Source: Winogradskyella marina (GTDB lineage: Bacteria > Bacteroidota > Bacteroidia > Flavobacteriales > Flavobacteriaceae). Taken from it: a DNA stretch of 64,000 nucleotides. Positions 45,524 to 55,739 of this stretch are shown piece after piece. The position numbers were made by a program, and so were the translations under genes. The stretch covers positions 1 to 64,000 of the forward strand of contig NZ_JADOET010000001.1 in NCBI RefSeq assembly GCF_015645385.1, given 5' to 3'. Below the pieces are notes generated by a model. It was not told the origin of the DNA. It ran no database searches and saw nothing but the letters and a program-made list of their open reading frames with translations. The number at the start of each line of letters is the position of its first letter. Position 1 is the first letter of the stretch.

Positions 45524-45915
45524 GCCTTAAATTCGGTATAATCACGAATATACTCACCCTCATTATACGTCGTGGATGCCAAAACCAAACACACAGCTCC
45601 AGAAGAAAAGTTTTCGATTTCTCTCCAAATATGCGTTGGAATAAACAATCCTTGATTTGGCTTATTAAGCATGATGTACTTCTTTGAGTTTCCATCATCT
45701 ACAATGACTTCAAAACTGCCACTTAAGGCTATAATAACAGATTGTTGCTCTATATGAGCATGACCTCCTCTACTACTTTCGGTTGGCACATCGTATAAAT
45801 AATACACACGTTCTATCCCAAAAGGTATCACATCTTTTTCAACTACAGCTAAAAAACCACGTTCATCATGTACTTTGGGAATGTCTATTATTTCTACGTT
45901 GTTTATGGTATACAT
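45508..45915 (-). CDS. fdtA: FdtA/QdtA-type sugar 3,4-ketoisomerase
   Basis: A 135-residue cupin. GFLAVVEKDVIPFGIERVYY, SRGGHAHIEQQSVIIALSGS (metal/substrate histidines) and GLFIPTHIWREI match dTDP-6-deoxy-hexulose 3,4-ketoisomerases, which make the 3-keto sugar for amination. FdtA and QdtA differ in stereochemistry and cannot be separated here. A matching aminotransferase gene lies at 50882. Confidence 0.85.
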   Translation of the reverse strand: MYTINNVEIIDIPKVHDERGFLAVVEKDVIPFGIERVYYLYDVPTESSRGGHAHIEQQSVIIALSGSFEVIVDDGNSKKYIMLNKPNQGLFIPTHIWREIENFSSGAVCLVLASTTYNEGEYIRDYTEFKAQLLG

Positions 45916-45924
45916 ATAATGGTA

Positions 45925-47007
45925 TTAATTTAAAATGGATTGCCATTGTTTTATAATCTCAGCTTCCGAAAATTGCGCAATACTCAATTGAGAATTCTGC
46001 TTACAATGTAAATATAAATCTTTATCAGTAAAAAGATTCGTCATTGCTTCTGCTAATGCTTCCAGATTATGGTTTTCTACTAAAAGTCCGTTAAAGTTAT
46101 TTTGAATTATTTCATTTGGTCCAGAATTACAATCTACAGAAACTACTGGAGTTCCAAGCGCTAAAGATTCTAAAATTGATCTTGGGAATCCTTCATAGCG
46201 ACTTGTTAAAACGGTAAATAACGCAGATTTCACAATTTCTGAAGGATTTGGATTATATCCTAAAAATTCAACATTAGACTCTAACTTTAAAGTTTCTACT
46301 TGATTTTTTAATTTTTCTAGATCGTTTCCTTCTCCTAAGATTTTCAGGTTTACTTGATGTTTAGGTAATTCGGATTTTGAATAGGCTTCAATTAACAATG
46401 AAATATTTTTCACCTCATCATCTAAGCGACCAAAAAATAAGATATAGTCGTTTTTAGTTTCGAGCTTTGTGTTATTCGTTTCCAATGGAATTGAATTGTA
46501 AATAGAGATCACATTTTTAAAACTATAATCTGCTTTTACTTTTTCGGCAATAGCCTTTGAAACTCCAACAATTTTATAAGAATTACTGTATAATAATCGA
46601 CCTAAAACTCGATTCGGATTTATATATTTTTCGGTTTTAAAACTTCGAATGCAATAGATTGTTTTTTTAGGATTAAAAATAAATTGCGAAATAATGAATT
46701 CCTTTATAAAACCAATTCGGGTTCTATTATCTATGATATAATCGAAATTATGCGTTTTTAAATATTTCTTTAAAATTCGTAAGCGTTGCCATCTGCCAAA
46801 AGAAGAATCGTTCTGATCTTTAAGTTCGCCTAAATTGAGTAATTTTCCTTTATATGGAAACTCAATATCATTAAGTACACTAACCACATGAACATCGTAA
46901 CCAGCATCATAAAGCATTTGTGACAATAAGCCAGAAGAGCGTTCTGCACCACCTTTTCCTAAAGAGGAAACCACAATACAAATTTTTTTATTATTGGCTT
47001 TTAGCAT
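45925..47007 (-). CDS. GT4-family glycosyltransferase
   Basis: A 360-residue GT-B enzyme: ICIVVSSLGKGGAERSS at the N-terminus, LFFGRLDDEVKN, LKILGEGNDLEKL and the C-terminal EGFPRSILESLALGTPVVSV (donor-binding Glu). I use ATG 47005-47007 because the longer TTG frame would overlap a TACATTTG -7 element. It lies 9 bases upstream of the cupin gene and is cotranscribed with it. Confidence 0.9.
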   Translation of the reverse strand: MLKANNKKICIVVSSLGKGGAERSSGLLSQMLYDAGYDVHVVSVLNDIEFPYKGKLLNLGELKDQNDSSFGRWQRLRILKKYLKTHNFDYIIDNRTRIGFIKEFIISQFIFNPKKTIYCIRSFKTEKYINPNRVLGRLLYSNSYKIVGVSKAIAEKVKADYSFKNVISIYNSIPLETNNTKLETKNDYILFFGRLDDEVKNISLLIEAYSKSELPKHQVNLKILGEGNDLEKLKNQVETLKLESNVEFLGYNPNPSEIVKSALFTVLTSRYEGFPRSILESLALGTPVVSVDCNSGPNEIIQNNFNGLLVENHNLEALAEAMTNLFTDKDLYLHCKQNSQLSIAQFSEAEIIKQWQSILN

Positions 47008-47025
47008 TAACGAGTATCTTTGAGA

Positions 47026-47033
47026 CAAATGTA
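47026..47033 (-). promoter_or_regulatory. -7 element of the GT4-fdtA unit
   Basis: On the minus strand the bases read TACATTTG, a perfect TAnnTTTG, 18 bases before the ATG at 47007. It decides the start codon choice for this gene. A clear -33 TTG is not seen. Confidence 0.5.
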
Positions 47034-47128
47034 ACGATATAAATGAAACATCCGTATTTGAATATATACACTTACCAAGTAAAGCAAAAGGCTGTTTTAA
47101 GATGTCACTTTAAATTATAAAATAGTAC

Positions 47129-48268
47129 ATGAAAATTCTATTAGTTGGTGAATATAGTAGACTTCATAACTCTTTAAAGGAAGGTTTAGAGGAACTTAAC
47201 CATGAGGTTACTATTGTGGCCGCAAAGGATGGTTTTAAAAATTACGATGTAGACTTACCAATTTATAAAAAATATGACCAAGGATTTTTAAAGAAAATTA
47301 AAAATCTGCTTTATAGGTTCACAAAAATCGATTTGGAATCGATTCATACCATAAAGCAAATTCTAAATTTAAAGCCTAAAATGAGTGATTTTGATATTGT
47401 TCAGTTTATAAATGAAGCGCCTTTTGGATGTTCTGCCGCAATTGAACAAGATATTTTCGATCTCATATCTGATTGGAACAACAGTGTTTTCCTTTTGTCT
47501 TGTGGTACCGATTATATCAGTGTAAAATATGCCCATGATGAGATTCCAAAATACTCTATTTTAACTCCGTATTTAAACGGAAATGAAAAGTCTAAATTCA
47601 GTTATGGTTTAAAGTATTTACAACCCGATTTTATAAAACTACACCATCATATTTACAAATCTATCGTTGGCGTTATAGCTTCAGATTTAGATTATCACTT
47701 GCCTTTATTGAATCATCCAAAATATTTAGGACTCATTCCAAACCCAATAAACACGGAACAATTAAAGTTTCAACCTTTAAAAGTTGAAGATAAAATTGTG
47801 ATATTTCACGGGATCAATTCGCATAACTATTATAAAAAAGGGAATGATATTTTTGAAGCTGCCTTAGAAATTATCAATCGAAAATACGCCGATAAAATAA
47901 AAATCGTAACGGTCAGAAGTTTACCTTATGACGAATACATAAAAACCTATAATCAAGCACATATAATGCTCGATCAAATTTATGCATACGACCAAGGGTT
48001 TAATGCTTTAGAAGCAATGGCAAAAGGGAAAGTGGTATTTACAGGTGCTGAAAACGAATGGCTTTCCTATTATAACTTAGAAGAGGATACTGTTGCTATA
48101 AATGCCTTACCAGATGCTGAAAAAATTGCAAGCAAATTAGAATGGCTCATACGTAATCCTGAAAAAATAGTTGAAATTTCTTTGAATGCTAGACAGTTTG
48201 TAGAAACGCATCATAATTACAAAACCTGTGCTGAAAACTATTTAAAAACGTGGCAAAAGCATAAGTAA
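47129..48268 (+). CDS. Glycosyltransferase (GT-B fold)
   Basis: A 379-residue protein. KILLVGEYSRLHNSLKEGLE, IVIFHGINSHNYYKKGNDIF and the C-terminal QIYAYDQGFNALEAMAKGKVVFTGAE fit a GT-B glycosyltransferase, although the N-terminal half is divergent. It is alone on its strand, between two leftward units, so it has its own promoter. Convergent with the flippase gene, ends 2 bases apart. Confidence 0.75.
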   Translation: MKILLVGEYSRLHNSLKEGLEELNHEVTIVAAKDGFKNYDVDLPIYKKYDQGFLKKIKNLLYRFTKIDLESIHTIKQILNLKPKMSDFDIVQFINEAPFGCSAAIEQDIFDLISDWNNSVFLLSCGTDYISVKYAHDEIPKYSILTPYLNGNEKSKFSYGLKYLQPDFIKLHHHIYKSIVGVIASDLDYHLPLLNHPKYLGLIPNPINTEQLKFQPLKVEDKIVIFHGINSHNYYKKGNDIFEAALEIINRKYADKIKIVTVRSLPYDEYIKTYNQAHIMLDQIYAYDQGFNALEAMAKGKVVFTGAENEWLSYYNLEEDTVAINALPDAEKIASKLEWLIRNPEKIVEISLNARQFVETHHNYKTCAENYLKTWQKHK

Positions 48269-48270
48269 TG

Positions 48271-49560
48271 TTATTCGCTTTTTGAAGTTGTAGAATTATA
48301 ATACCCACGAATCACTAAAACTACAATTATAAAGTAGATAATATACCTTACAAAATGTGCAATTACTATTCCTTCTGTGCCAAAATACTGAATAAATACT
48401 TTAGAAAGTATAAAAAACAAGGCTAAAGAAATCACTTCAGTAATCACAAAACTTTTCACCAATCGTTTCGCCAAAAATTGATGTGATAATACTAAGGCTC
48501 CTAATCTCACAAAATCACCTAACAATTGCCATTTAAATAAAGGTTTCATTCCTGAGAAATCAGGATAAATAAGCAGAATGATGTAATCTTTAAGAAGATA
48601 AACCAAAAGCATACCTATACCAAAAATAGGCAGAATTGTTTTGTAAATATTGAAAACCTCAACCTTGAATTCATGCTTATTATGAATACTCGCAAATTTT
48701 GGAAGCACATATAGTGTAAACAATCCAGTTGCAAATACCATATAATTTTTAGAAATAAATGTGATTGCGGTCCAATAACCAGCTTCATTAATACTGATTT
48801 CATCCGCTACTAAGGTTCTGATAAACAATTCTACATAATTCAATAAAAACGTAGAAATAAAAGACATTAAGGTAAAAGCCAACAATTTATTTTTGTATAA
48901 GACATTTAAGTTAAGTGACTTTAATTTTACATGGGCATTTAATGTCTTTCCAAAAACGAAGGCTAAAACGATGAGCTGAATAACAGGTGCCAAGGCAATG
49001 GCAATAATCACTCCTTGTAATTCAGATGTATACAATCCAATAACCAGTGCTCCTGTGGCCAAAAGGTAGCTTATTAATTCAATTTTAGCATAGCGTTTAT
49101 AATCTGACAAACCACTAACCACAGCATTGACAACACGACCTACAGCAATAAAAGGTACAATAACAGCTAATAACTGAAAAATATAAATATAATCTTGGGA
49201 CTGAAAAAGATAATCGGACAAATACGATGATCCAAAGAATAAAACAGCTGCAGAAATTAAAGAACCAATAATGGCAAAAACGGAAACTGTAGAAAACACT
49301 TTAGAAAGTTCTGGCTGATTGCTTTTAAATTCAGCCACGTATTTTACAACACCATTAAACGTTCCTAAAGTAGATGTGCTGGTGAGCATCGCTAAAACGT
49401 TCCTTACCTGACCAATACTTGCATAACCCGCTTCTCCAACAGTAACTGCAAGTAAACGTTGAATAAACGCAGAAACTATTAATCGAATAGTAATCACCAC
49501 AGCGTTAAGCGAGGTGATCTTAAGCACTATATTACTACTAATAAATTTTGGAAGTTTCAC
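48271..49560 (-). CDS. Wzx-type polysaccharide flippase
   Basis: A 429-residue membrane protein with about 12 helices of the MATE-like Wzx/WzxE family (O-antigen translocase). GEAGYASIGQVRNVLAMLTS and GTFNGVVKYVAEFK are N-terminal landmarks shared with the next gene. The start codon is GTG (49558-49560). It flips lipid-linked sugar units across the inner membrane. Confidence 0.88.
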   Translation of the reverse strand: MKLPKFISSNIVLKITSLNAVVITIRLIVSAFIQRLLAVTVGEAGYASIGQVRNVLAMLTSTSTLGTFNGVVKYVAEFKSNQPELSKVFSTVSVFAIIGSLISAAVLFFGSSYLSDYLFQSQDYIYIFQLLAVIVPFIAVGRVVNAVVSGLSDYKRYAKIELISYLLATGALVIGLYTSELQGVIIAIALAPVIQLIVLAFVFGKTLNAHVKLKSLNLNVLYKNKLLAFTLMSFISTFLLNYVELFIRTLVADEISINEAGYWTAITFISKNYMVFATGLFTLYVLPKFASIHNKHEFKVEVFNIYKTILPIFGIGMLLVYLLKDYIILLIYPDFSGMKPLFKWQLLGDFVRLGALVLSHQFLAKRLVKSFVITEVISLALFFILSKVFIQYFGTEGIVIAHFVRYIIYFIIVVLVIRGYYNSTTSKSE

Positions 49561-49570
49561 GCGGCTATTT

Positions 49571-50881
49571 TTAATGATCGGCTGTTCCTTCTTCGTCTAT
49601 AACACCAAACAAAGAACTACTAAAAAGTAATACTATTATACCGAAGTACATAACATAACTCAAACAATGCCCCATTACAGCACCTTTAAGCCCAAATTCA
49701 TCAATGAGATAAACACTAGAGAAGTATAGCATAATGAATAAAAACACTTCTAAAATCAAGAAATGCGCAAACATCTTTTTAGCTAAGAATTGATAGACAA
49801 TCACCATAGAAAGCACACGTGCTATATCACCCAATATTTGAAATCCGAATAAGTCTTCAACAGGTCTAAAATCTTCAGTAAATAAAACAGTTATCAATAG
49901 CGATCTACTCAAATAAATAACAAGAAGTAATATTAAAAATGGAGGCATAATCGTTTTATAAAAACTAAACACTTCTTTTCTAAAGGCGATTTTGGTATTA
50001 ATTTCCGAAAAACGAGGCAAAATATAAAGTGCCATTAATGAATTAAAAAACATTAAATAATAATCTGAAACACGTGTCATGGCTGTCCAGTAACCAGCAG
50101 CTTTTATGCCTGTTTCATCTATAAGGTAATTTCTAATAATAATCATTACAATAGGCAGCGCAATAGCACTAACCAACGCCATTATCATATAAGGACTTAA
50201 TTTATTTATAACCGAAAAACTAACTTGGGTGATTTTAATATGCGATACTAAACTTCGTCTAAACGCAATACCAACAATGGTAATTAATAAATTAAGTGCT
50301 GGCGTAATTACTATGGCTAGTAAGGCACCATCTATATTATCTTGGTAGATTAATAATAATGTGACTAAAAGCCCTAAAATCTGACCAAGAATGTTAATAA
50401 TGAGTAGATACTTATGTTTAGAGAACCCATTCATTATGGAAAAAGTAAACATATTTAAGGCATAGAACGGCAATACAATAGCCAGCGTTTTTATGATATA
50501 CGTATAGCGATAACTTGAAGAAAAAATGAAGTCATTTATAGACTCTGCATTGTAATAACATAACAATGCCAAAAATACAGACGAGAAAAACCCTAAGTAA
50601 AATACCGTAGATAAGGTTTTGGTTAGCTCAGCGACATCGTCTTTAACTTTACTCACAAATTTAACGACACCTTTGTAAAGTCCAGAAATAGATAGCGACT
50701 GCAAGGCACTCATAAAATTCCGTAAGTTTCCAATAAGCGCCATGCCTTGTGGTCCTATATAAACGGCGATAAATTTTGAAACCAGAATACCTGTTACAAT
50801 TCTAAGGCTAAGATTAGCTACATTTAAACGCGCTGCGTTTACCAGAACTTCGTTGTTTATATATTGGAAAAGTCTCTTCAA
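49571..50881 (-). CDS. Second Wzx-type flippase
   Basis: A 436-residue, 12-helix paralogue of the next flippase; both have the same G-PQGMALIGNLRNFMSALQSL / GLYKGVVKFVSKVK-type start. The start codon is TTG, placed directly after the stop of the aminotransferase gene (no gap). Two adjacent flippases may serve different repeat units or act together, which is uncommon in a single cluster. Confidence 0.88.
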   Translation of the reverse strand: MKRLFQYINNEVLVNAARLNVANLSLRIVTGILVSKFIAVYIGPQGMALIGNLRNFMSALQSLSISGLYKGVVKFVSKVKDDVAELTKTLSTVFYLGFFSSVFLALLCYYNAESINDFIFSSSYRYTYIIKTLAIVLPFYALNMFTFSIMNGFSKHKYLLIINILGQILGLLVTLLLIYQDNIDGALLAIVITPALNLLITIVGIAFRRSLVSHIKITQVSFSVINKLSPYMIMALVSAIALPIVMIIIRNYLIDETGIKAAGYWTAMTRVSDYYLMFFNSLMALYILPRFSEINTKIAFRKEVFSFYKTIMPPFLILLLVIYLSRSLLITVLFTEDFRPVEDLFGFQILGDIARVLSMVIVYQFLAKKMFAHFLILEVFLFIMLYFSSVYLIDEFGLKGAVMGHCLSYVMYFGIIVLLFSSSLFGVIDEEGTADH

Positions 50882-52033
50882 TTAATACGTATTTAAAACA
50901 TCTATGACCGTTTGAATATCTTGTTCCGTCATCACAGGACTCATAGGCAAACTTATAATTCTTTTATGAATCTTTTCTGTAAGCGGAAGATTATTATACG
51001 AAAAACCTTGTAATGCTTCTTGTTGATGTGGTGGAATTGGATAATGAATTAACCATTCTATTTGATTTTTATCTAAAAACGCAGTGAAAAGCGCTCTATC
51101 ATCAACCTCGATCACAAATGCATAAAACACATGATTTTTAGAACCATCATAGAACGGAAGTTTTATTTTTGAATTTGTAATACCTCTCAAATACGCTTTA
51201 GCAATGTCGCGTCGTCGCTCATTGTCTTTATCTAAGGTCTCTAGTTTTATCCTCAAAAAAGCCGCTTGCATATCATCTAACCGACTGTTGAAGCCGATAA
51301 TTTTATTTGTGTATTTTTCTATACTTCCGTAATTACGTAATAGTTTTATGACCTCAACTAATTCTGAATCGCTTGTAGTCACAGCTCCACCATCACCAAG
51401 CGCTCCTAAGTTTTTAGTTGGATAAAAACTAAATGCTGCAGCGTCGGAAAGGTTTCCTGCTTTATTAGCTTTTGGCTTTTGGGATTTGACAATTAGTTCT
51501 TGGGATTTGGAATTTGGAATTTGGGAATTTGCAACCGCTCCATGCGCCTGCGCAGCATCTTCAATTAAAAGGCAATTATAATCCTTAGCTATCTTTTTAA
51601 AGTATTCGGCATCTGCTAATTGTCCATAAAGGTGAACCATTATAATAGCTTTTGCTCCTATAAATATTGATTTATCTGTGTGTATAGAAATATTATAAGT
51701 ATCAGCATCTGGTTCCACCAAAACAGGTACTAATTCCGCATGTAAAACCGATAAAATAGTTGCTATAAAGGTATTTGCAGGAACAATCACCTTATCCCCT
51801 TTTTGTAATTTTCCGAGTTCTACATAGCCTTTTAAAATTAAGGTCAACGCATCTAAGCCATTTGCTGTACCTACACAATGTTCTGTTCCGCAATAGGCAG
51901 CAAACTCATTTTCAAACGCTGTAACATTTTGACCTAAAATAAAATGAGCATCATCCAAAGATTTACTAAACGAGGCTTGAAAAGCATCGCGAAAACGGTT
52001 ATTAATTTTATGTAGGTCTAAGAATTTAATCAT
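50882..52033 (-). CDS. fdtB: DegT/DnrJ-family sugar aminotransferase (FdtB/QdtB-like)
   Basis: A roughly 383-residue PLP enzyme. [32 protein letters not shown] and [16 protein letters not shown] (PLP Lys) are typical of 3-keto-sugar aminotransferases that follow FdtA/QdtA. Between the AQAHGA and [11 protein letters not shown] segments there is an extra block of about 23 residues of repeat origin. I use the ATG at 52031-52033 ([11 protein letters not shown]), the family start; an ATG at 52054 is also possible. Confidence 0.9.
   Translation of the reverse strand: MIKFLDLHKINNRFRDAFQASFSKSLDDAHFILGQNVTAFENEFAAYCGTEHCVGTANGLDALTLILKGYVELGKLQKGDKVIVPANTFIATILSVLHAELVPVLVEPDADTYNISIHTDKSIFIGAKAIIMVHLYGQLADAEYFKKIAKDYNCLLIEDAAQAHGAVANSQIPNSKSQELIVKSQKPKANKAGNLSDAAAFSFYPTKNLGALGDGGAVTTSDSELVEVIKLLRNYGSIEKYTNKIIGFNSRLDDMQAAFLRIKLETLDKDNERRRDIAKAYLRGITNSKIKLPFYDGSKNHVFYAFVIEVDDRALFTAFLDKNQIEWLIHYPIPPHQQEALQGFSYNNLPLTEKIHKRIISLPMSPVMTEQDIQTVIDVLNTY
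51468..51532 (-). repeat. Heptamer-like repeats inside the aminotransferase gene
   Basis: On the minus strand the DNA runs through CAAATTC-, CAAATCC- and CAAAAGC-type 7-base units. They encode [20 protein letters not shown], a polar insert absent from the conserved family pattern. Confidence 0.7.
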
Positions 52034-52064
52034 AGGTTTTAATATTGAAAACATCGAACTAAAA

Positions 52065-53063
52065 TCATGTTCGTGAAATCTCTAATGTTTTATAAACGTT
52101 CGTTGCTATACTAAACGTATTTGCTGTAAAACTTCGTGCTCCACAACTTTCTTTCCAAAAAATAAGACCTTCATTTATTTTACTTCCATTGTCTTCACTC
52201 GAAATATTAAAGTCAAAATAACGCTTATCATCACACATTTTGTTAATGATAAAATCGTAAGCAAGATCTAAACTACCATATGCATTTTTATCTAAGTTAC
52301 CAGACACATACTGAGGATGAACCGTTGTTTCAGTTAAAAACACCGTTGTTCCGGCAACAACTTTTCCATCTTTATAAACATTGACTTGCTTAATATGTTC
52401 TGGAAAACGAGACGATAATAGTTCTATTTCTTCTAAGGAATGTACAGGTTTAATACCGTGTTTTCTTTCTAAATTAGGAATTAAAACATCTATCCAAAAG
52501 TCTTTAAAATTAGTATCTACCTTAAGTTCTAGTCCAGAACGTAGCGCCTTATTAATCCCTTCTCTTCTGTTTTTTTGAAAGCGTAATTTATGTGTATAAT
52601 CAATAACCATCAACACATCCTTTTTTACTAACTGCGCATTGGCTTTATACAGAAAATAATCTAATTCGTCTGAAGGCATTCTATTATAAAAGGTTGGAAT
52701 CACCTTTATTTCTAATGTTTTTAAACCTTCATTTTCATAAAATGACAGCATGGCTTTAAAAGCCTCAAAAGCATAGAAAAACTTGGATTTATCTTGAAGC
52801 ACAAAACTACCATAAGTCAACCCTTGGTGAGAAATCACCTTATCTCCCACACGATTTGCTGGTAACAATGCATAAAGCTTATCTTCTTTATAAATCATTA
52901 CAGAGCAATCTTTAAAACGATCGCTATGGTAATCCATAAAACCACGCTGAAACAAGAACGTCGCATTTTTTGCAGTTTTCACAAACGCATCCCATTCTGG
53001 TTGTAAGTTCGATTGATATTTTTTTACTGAGAAAATAATATTTCCTTTTAATGTGAATACCAA
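52065..53063 (-). CDS. FemAB/GNAT-like acyltransferase
   Basis: A 332-residue cytosolic protein. [29 protein letters not shown] and [20 protein letters not shown] followed by [21 protein letters not shown] resemble FemAB-type double-GNAT acyltransferases. Beside FdtA/FdtB-type genes it may acylate the amino sugar (inference). The start is uncertain: TTG 53061-53063 lies in a TTTACTTTG promoter-like sequence, so the true start may be slightly downstream. Confidence 0.75.
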   Translation of the reverse strand: MVFTLKGNIIFSVKKYQSNLQPEWDAFVKTAKNATFLFQRGFMDYHSDRFKDCSVMIYKEDKLYALLPANRVGDKVISHQGLTYGSFVLQDKSKFFYAFEAFKAMLSFYENEGLKTLEIKVIPTFYNRMPSDELDYFLYKANAQLVKKDVLMVIDYTHKLRFQKNRREGINKALRSGLELKVDTNFKDFWIDVLIPNLERKHGIKPVHSLEEIELLSSRFPEHIKQVNVYKDGKVVAGTTVFLTETTVHPQYVSGNLDKNAYGSLDLAYDFIINKMCDDKRYFDFNISSEDNGSKINEGLIFWKESCGARSFTANTFSIATNVYKTLEISRT

Positions 53064-53120
53064 AGTAAATAAAATTCTATGAGTATAGTTTATTTATGAT
53101 GGTTTAATCTAAAAAAGAAA

Positions 53121-53150
53121 GCAAAAAAAATCCCGAACACGTCGGGATTT
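53121..53150 (-). terminator. Terminator of typA
   Basis: AAATCCCGA (53128-53136) pairs with TCGGGATTT (53142-53150). The A-run before it is the T tail on the minus strand. Confidence 0.75.
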
Positions 53151-53157
53151 AATTTTT

Positions 53158-54957
53158 TTAAATATTTTTATTTCGTTTACGATCTACTTCTTTCAAATAA
53201 ATCTTACGTAATCTTAAGTGATTAGGTGTAACCTCAACATACTCATCTTTCTGAATATACTCTAAAGCTTCTTCTAAAGAGAACTTAATTGCTGGTACAA
53301 TCTTAGCTTTATCATCTGCACCAGAAGAACGTACGTTACTTAACTTTTTAGTTTTAGTTACGTTAACCGTCATATCATCTTGACGCGAGTTTTCACCAAT
53401 AACTTGACCTTCGTAAATATCTTCACCTGGATCAACGAAAAACTTACCTCTATCTTGTAATTTATCAATAGAATAAGGAATCGCTTGTCCGTTTTCCATA
53501 GATACTAACGATCCATTTTGACGTTCTGGAATTCCTCCTTTAAGCGGTCTGTAATCTACAAAACGGTGTGCCATAATAGCTTCACCTGCCGTCGCCGTTA
53601 ATAATTGGTTACGTAAACCAATAATACCACGAGAAGGTACAACGAACTGACAAACCATACGGTCGCCTTTAGCTTCCATACTTGTCATTTCACCTTTACG
53701 CAAAGTCACCATTTCAATAGCTTTCCCTGAAACGTTTTCTGGTAAGTCGATAGTCATCTCTTCAAAAGGCTCACATTTTACACCATCTACTTCTTTGATG
53801 ATTACTTGTGGTTGTCCAATTTGAAGTTCGTAACCTTCACGACGCATCGTTTCTATTAATACCGATAAGTGTAATACACCACGACCAAAAACCATAAACT
53901 TATCTGCACTATCAGTTTCTTCAACACGTAATGCTAAGTTCTTTTCAAGCTCTTTAGTTAAACGGTCTTTAATATGACGCGATGTTACAAACTTTCCATC
54001 TTTTCCGAAGAAAGGTGAATCGTTAATTGTAAACAACATGCTCATTGTTGGCTCATCAATAGCAATCGTTTTTAAACCTTCAGGATTTTCAGCATCAGCA
54101 ACAGTATCACCAATTTCAAAACCTTCTAAACCTACAATAGCACAAATATCACCTGTTTGAACTTCGTCAACCTTTAATCGGCCAACACCTTCAAACGTAT
54201 GTAATTCTTTAATCTTACTCTTTACAATAGAACCGTCTCTTTTTACTAAAGAAATCTGTTGGTTCACTTTTAAACCACCTCTAGTTAAACGACCAATAGC
54301 AATTCGTCCTGTAAAAGAAGAGAAATCTAAAGATGTAATTAACATCTGTGTAGTGCCTTCATCAAATTTTGGCTCAGGGATATGCTCTATCACCATATCT
54401 AATAATGGCTCAATATTCTCAGTCTCATTTTTCCAATCATCACTCATCCAGTTGTTCTTTGCAGAACCGTAAACTGTAGGGAAATCTAACTGCCATTCCT
54501 CAGCACCAAGTTCAAACATTAAGTCAAAAACTTTTTCGTGTACTTCATCTGGTGTACAGTTTTCTTTATCCACTTTGTTTACAACCACACAAGGCTTAAG
54601 ACCTAAGTCAATGGCTTTCTGCAATACAAAACGCGTTTGTGGCATTGGCCCTTCAAAAGCATCTACTAATAATAAAACACCATCAGCCATGTTTAAGACA
54701 CGTTCTACTTCTCCACCAAAATCGGCGTGACCAGGAGTATCGATAACATTAATTTTAGTGTCCTTGTAAATAACAGAAACGTTTTTAGACGTAATTGTAA
54801 TACCTCTTTCGCGTTCTAAATCATTATTATCTAGAATAAGGTCGCCTGTGTTTTCGTTTTCACGAAACAACTGACAGTGGTACATAATCTTATCTACCAA
54901 TGTTGTTTTCCCGTGATCGACGTGTGCAATAATTGCAATATTTTTAATCTTTGTCAT
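53158..54957 (-). CDS. typA: Ribosome-associated GTPase TypA/BipA
   Basis: A 599-residue translational GTPase. G1 AHVDHGKTT, the effector loop ERGITITSKN, G3 DTPGHADF and G4 NKVD are followed by EF-G-like beta-barrel and C-terminal domains (EVTPNHLRLRKIYL at the end). It binds 70S ribosomes under stress and cold and aids 50S assembly. Start: ATG 54955-54957 (MTKIKNIAI); the frame's TTG at 54969 lies only 12 bases after the promoter. Confidence 0.96.
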   Translation of the reverse strand: MTKIKNIAIIAHVDHGKTTLVDKIMYHCQLFRENENTGDLILDNNDLERERGITITSKNVSVIYKDTKINVIDTPGHADFGGEVERVLNMADGVLLLVDAFEGPMPQTRFVLQKAIDLGLKPCVVVNKVDKENCTPDEVHEKVFDLMFELGAEEWQLDFPTVYGSAKNNWMSDDWKNETENIEPLLDMVIEHIPEPKFDEGTTQMLITSLDFSSFTGRIAIGRLTRGGLKVNQQISLVKRDGSIVKSKIKELHTFEGVGRLKVDEVQTGDICAIVGLEGFEIGDTVADAENPEGLKTIAIDEPTMSMLFTINDSPFFGKDGKFVTSRHIKDRLTKELEKNLALRVEETDSADKFMVFGRGVLHLSVLIETMRREGYELQIGQPQVIIKEVDGVKCEPFEEMTIDLPENVSGKAIEMVTLRKGEMTSMEAKGDRMVCQFVVPSRGIIGLRNQLLTATAGEAIMAHRFVDYRPLKGGIPERQNGSLVSMENGQAIPYSIDKLQDRGKFFVDPGEDIYEGQVIGENSRQDDMTVNVTKTKKLSNVRSSGADDKAKIVPAIKFSLEEALEYIQKDEYVEVTPNHLRLRKIYLKEVDRKRNKNI

Positions 54958-54981
54958 AACTGATGCCAATTTTTAAGCGTG

Positions 54982-54989
54982 CAAATGTA
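54982..54989 (-). promoter_or_regulatory. -7 element of typA
   Basis: The minus strand reads TACATTTG, matching TAnnTTTG, 25 bases upstream of the chosen ATG. Confidence 0.5.
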
Positions 54990-55169
54990 CGGCTAATTCT
55001 TTTTTTTTCGTTAATAAAATGTTATTATTTCATTATCACATAATTTGAATTTGTATCTTACGCTAAATAATTGATTAGTAGCTTAAAGCTTGTATTACAA
55101 TGCCTATCGCTATTTAAGAAAATACAGCTATATTTTTCGAGATTAATTTGAACCCTAAAAAATTAACAG

Positions 55170-55529
55170 ATGAATACCCTAAGCAAGTACACAAAATTCA
55201 TTCCTTACCTCTATTTTTTATCAATAATAGTATATTGGTTTACAAACATGAATAAATTAGAAGGTATTTCTGCCTACCCAATATTATTGTTTGGTATTCC
55301 GTTTTTATGGCAACTCATTAAACCAAGCAGGAAATTAAATTTCTCTTTAGGTATTATCTTTGTTTGCCTATCCTCTTATCTCATTTTAGCTTATCTATCT
55401 GATTTGCTTAACATTATTCATTGGACAGAAACATCGAAAAATTTATTGTTTTACGGAGGCCTTTTAGTTGTTGGTAACTTTGTAATGTCGCTTTGGATAG
55501 TAAGAAATAGTATTAAGAAGGTGTTTTAA
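55170..55529 (+). CDS. Small membrane protein, unknown
   Basis: A 119-residue protein with four hydrophobic segments (about 10-27, 34-50, 56-78, 90-112) and short basic loops. No family recognised. It is a single gene between typA and kdsA with about 200 gene-free bases on each side. Confidence 0.6.
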   Translation: MNTLSKYTKFIPYLYFLSIIVYWFTNMNKLEGISAYPILLFGIPFLWQLIKPSRKLNFSLGIIFVCLSSYLILAYLSDLLNIIHWTETSKNLLFYGGLLVVGNFVMSLWIVRNSIKKVF

Positions 55530-55705
55530 AACAGAAATAAGTCCGTTTTGTTTTTAGATCCAAGAGGTTAGACTTGTTTCATTTTCCATATAATAAATTC
55601 ATAGAAATTATTAACTTTTCTTGTTATTTAGACGGCACGTGCAGACACAATATTAAAATAACCCTATAATCCATATTCATAGTTTCAACTAAACCTACAG
55701 AATCG

Positions 55706-55713
55706 TATCTTTG
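55706..55713 (+). promoter_or_regulatory. -7 element of kdsA
   Basis: TATCTTTG matches TAnnTTTG and lies 27 bases before the TTG start codon of kdsA. Confidence 0.5.
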
Positions 55714-55739
55714 CCACTTAACAATTTAAGTCTAAAGCT

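Noticed and set aside
47008-47028. TTG start of the GT4 gene
   Set aside because: It overlaps a TACATTTG -7 promoter element, so it would not be in the transcript.
54958-54969. TTG start of typA
   Set aside because: It is only 12 bases from the -7 element and the TypA family starts at the later ATG.
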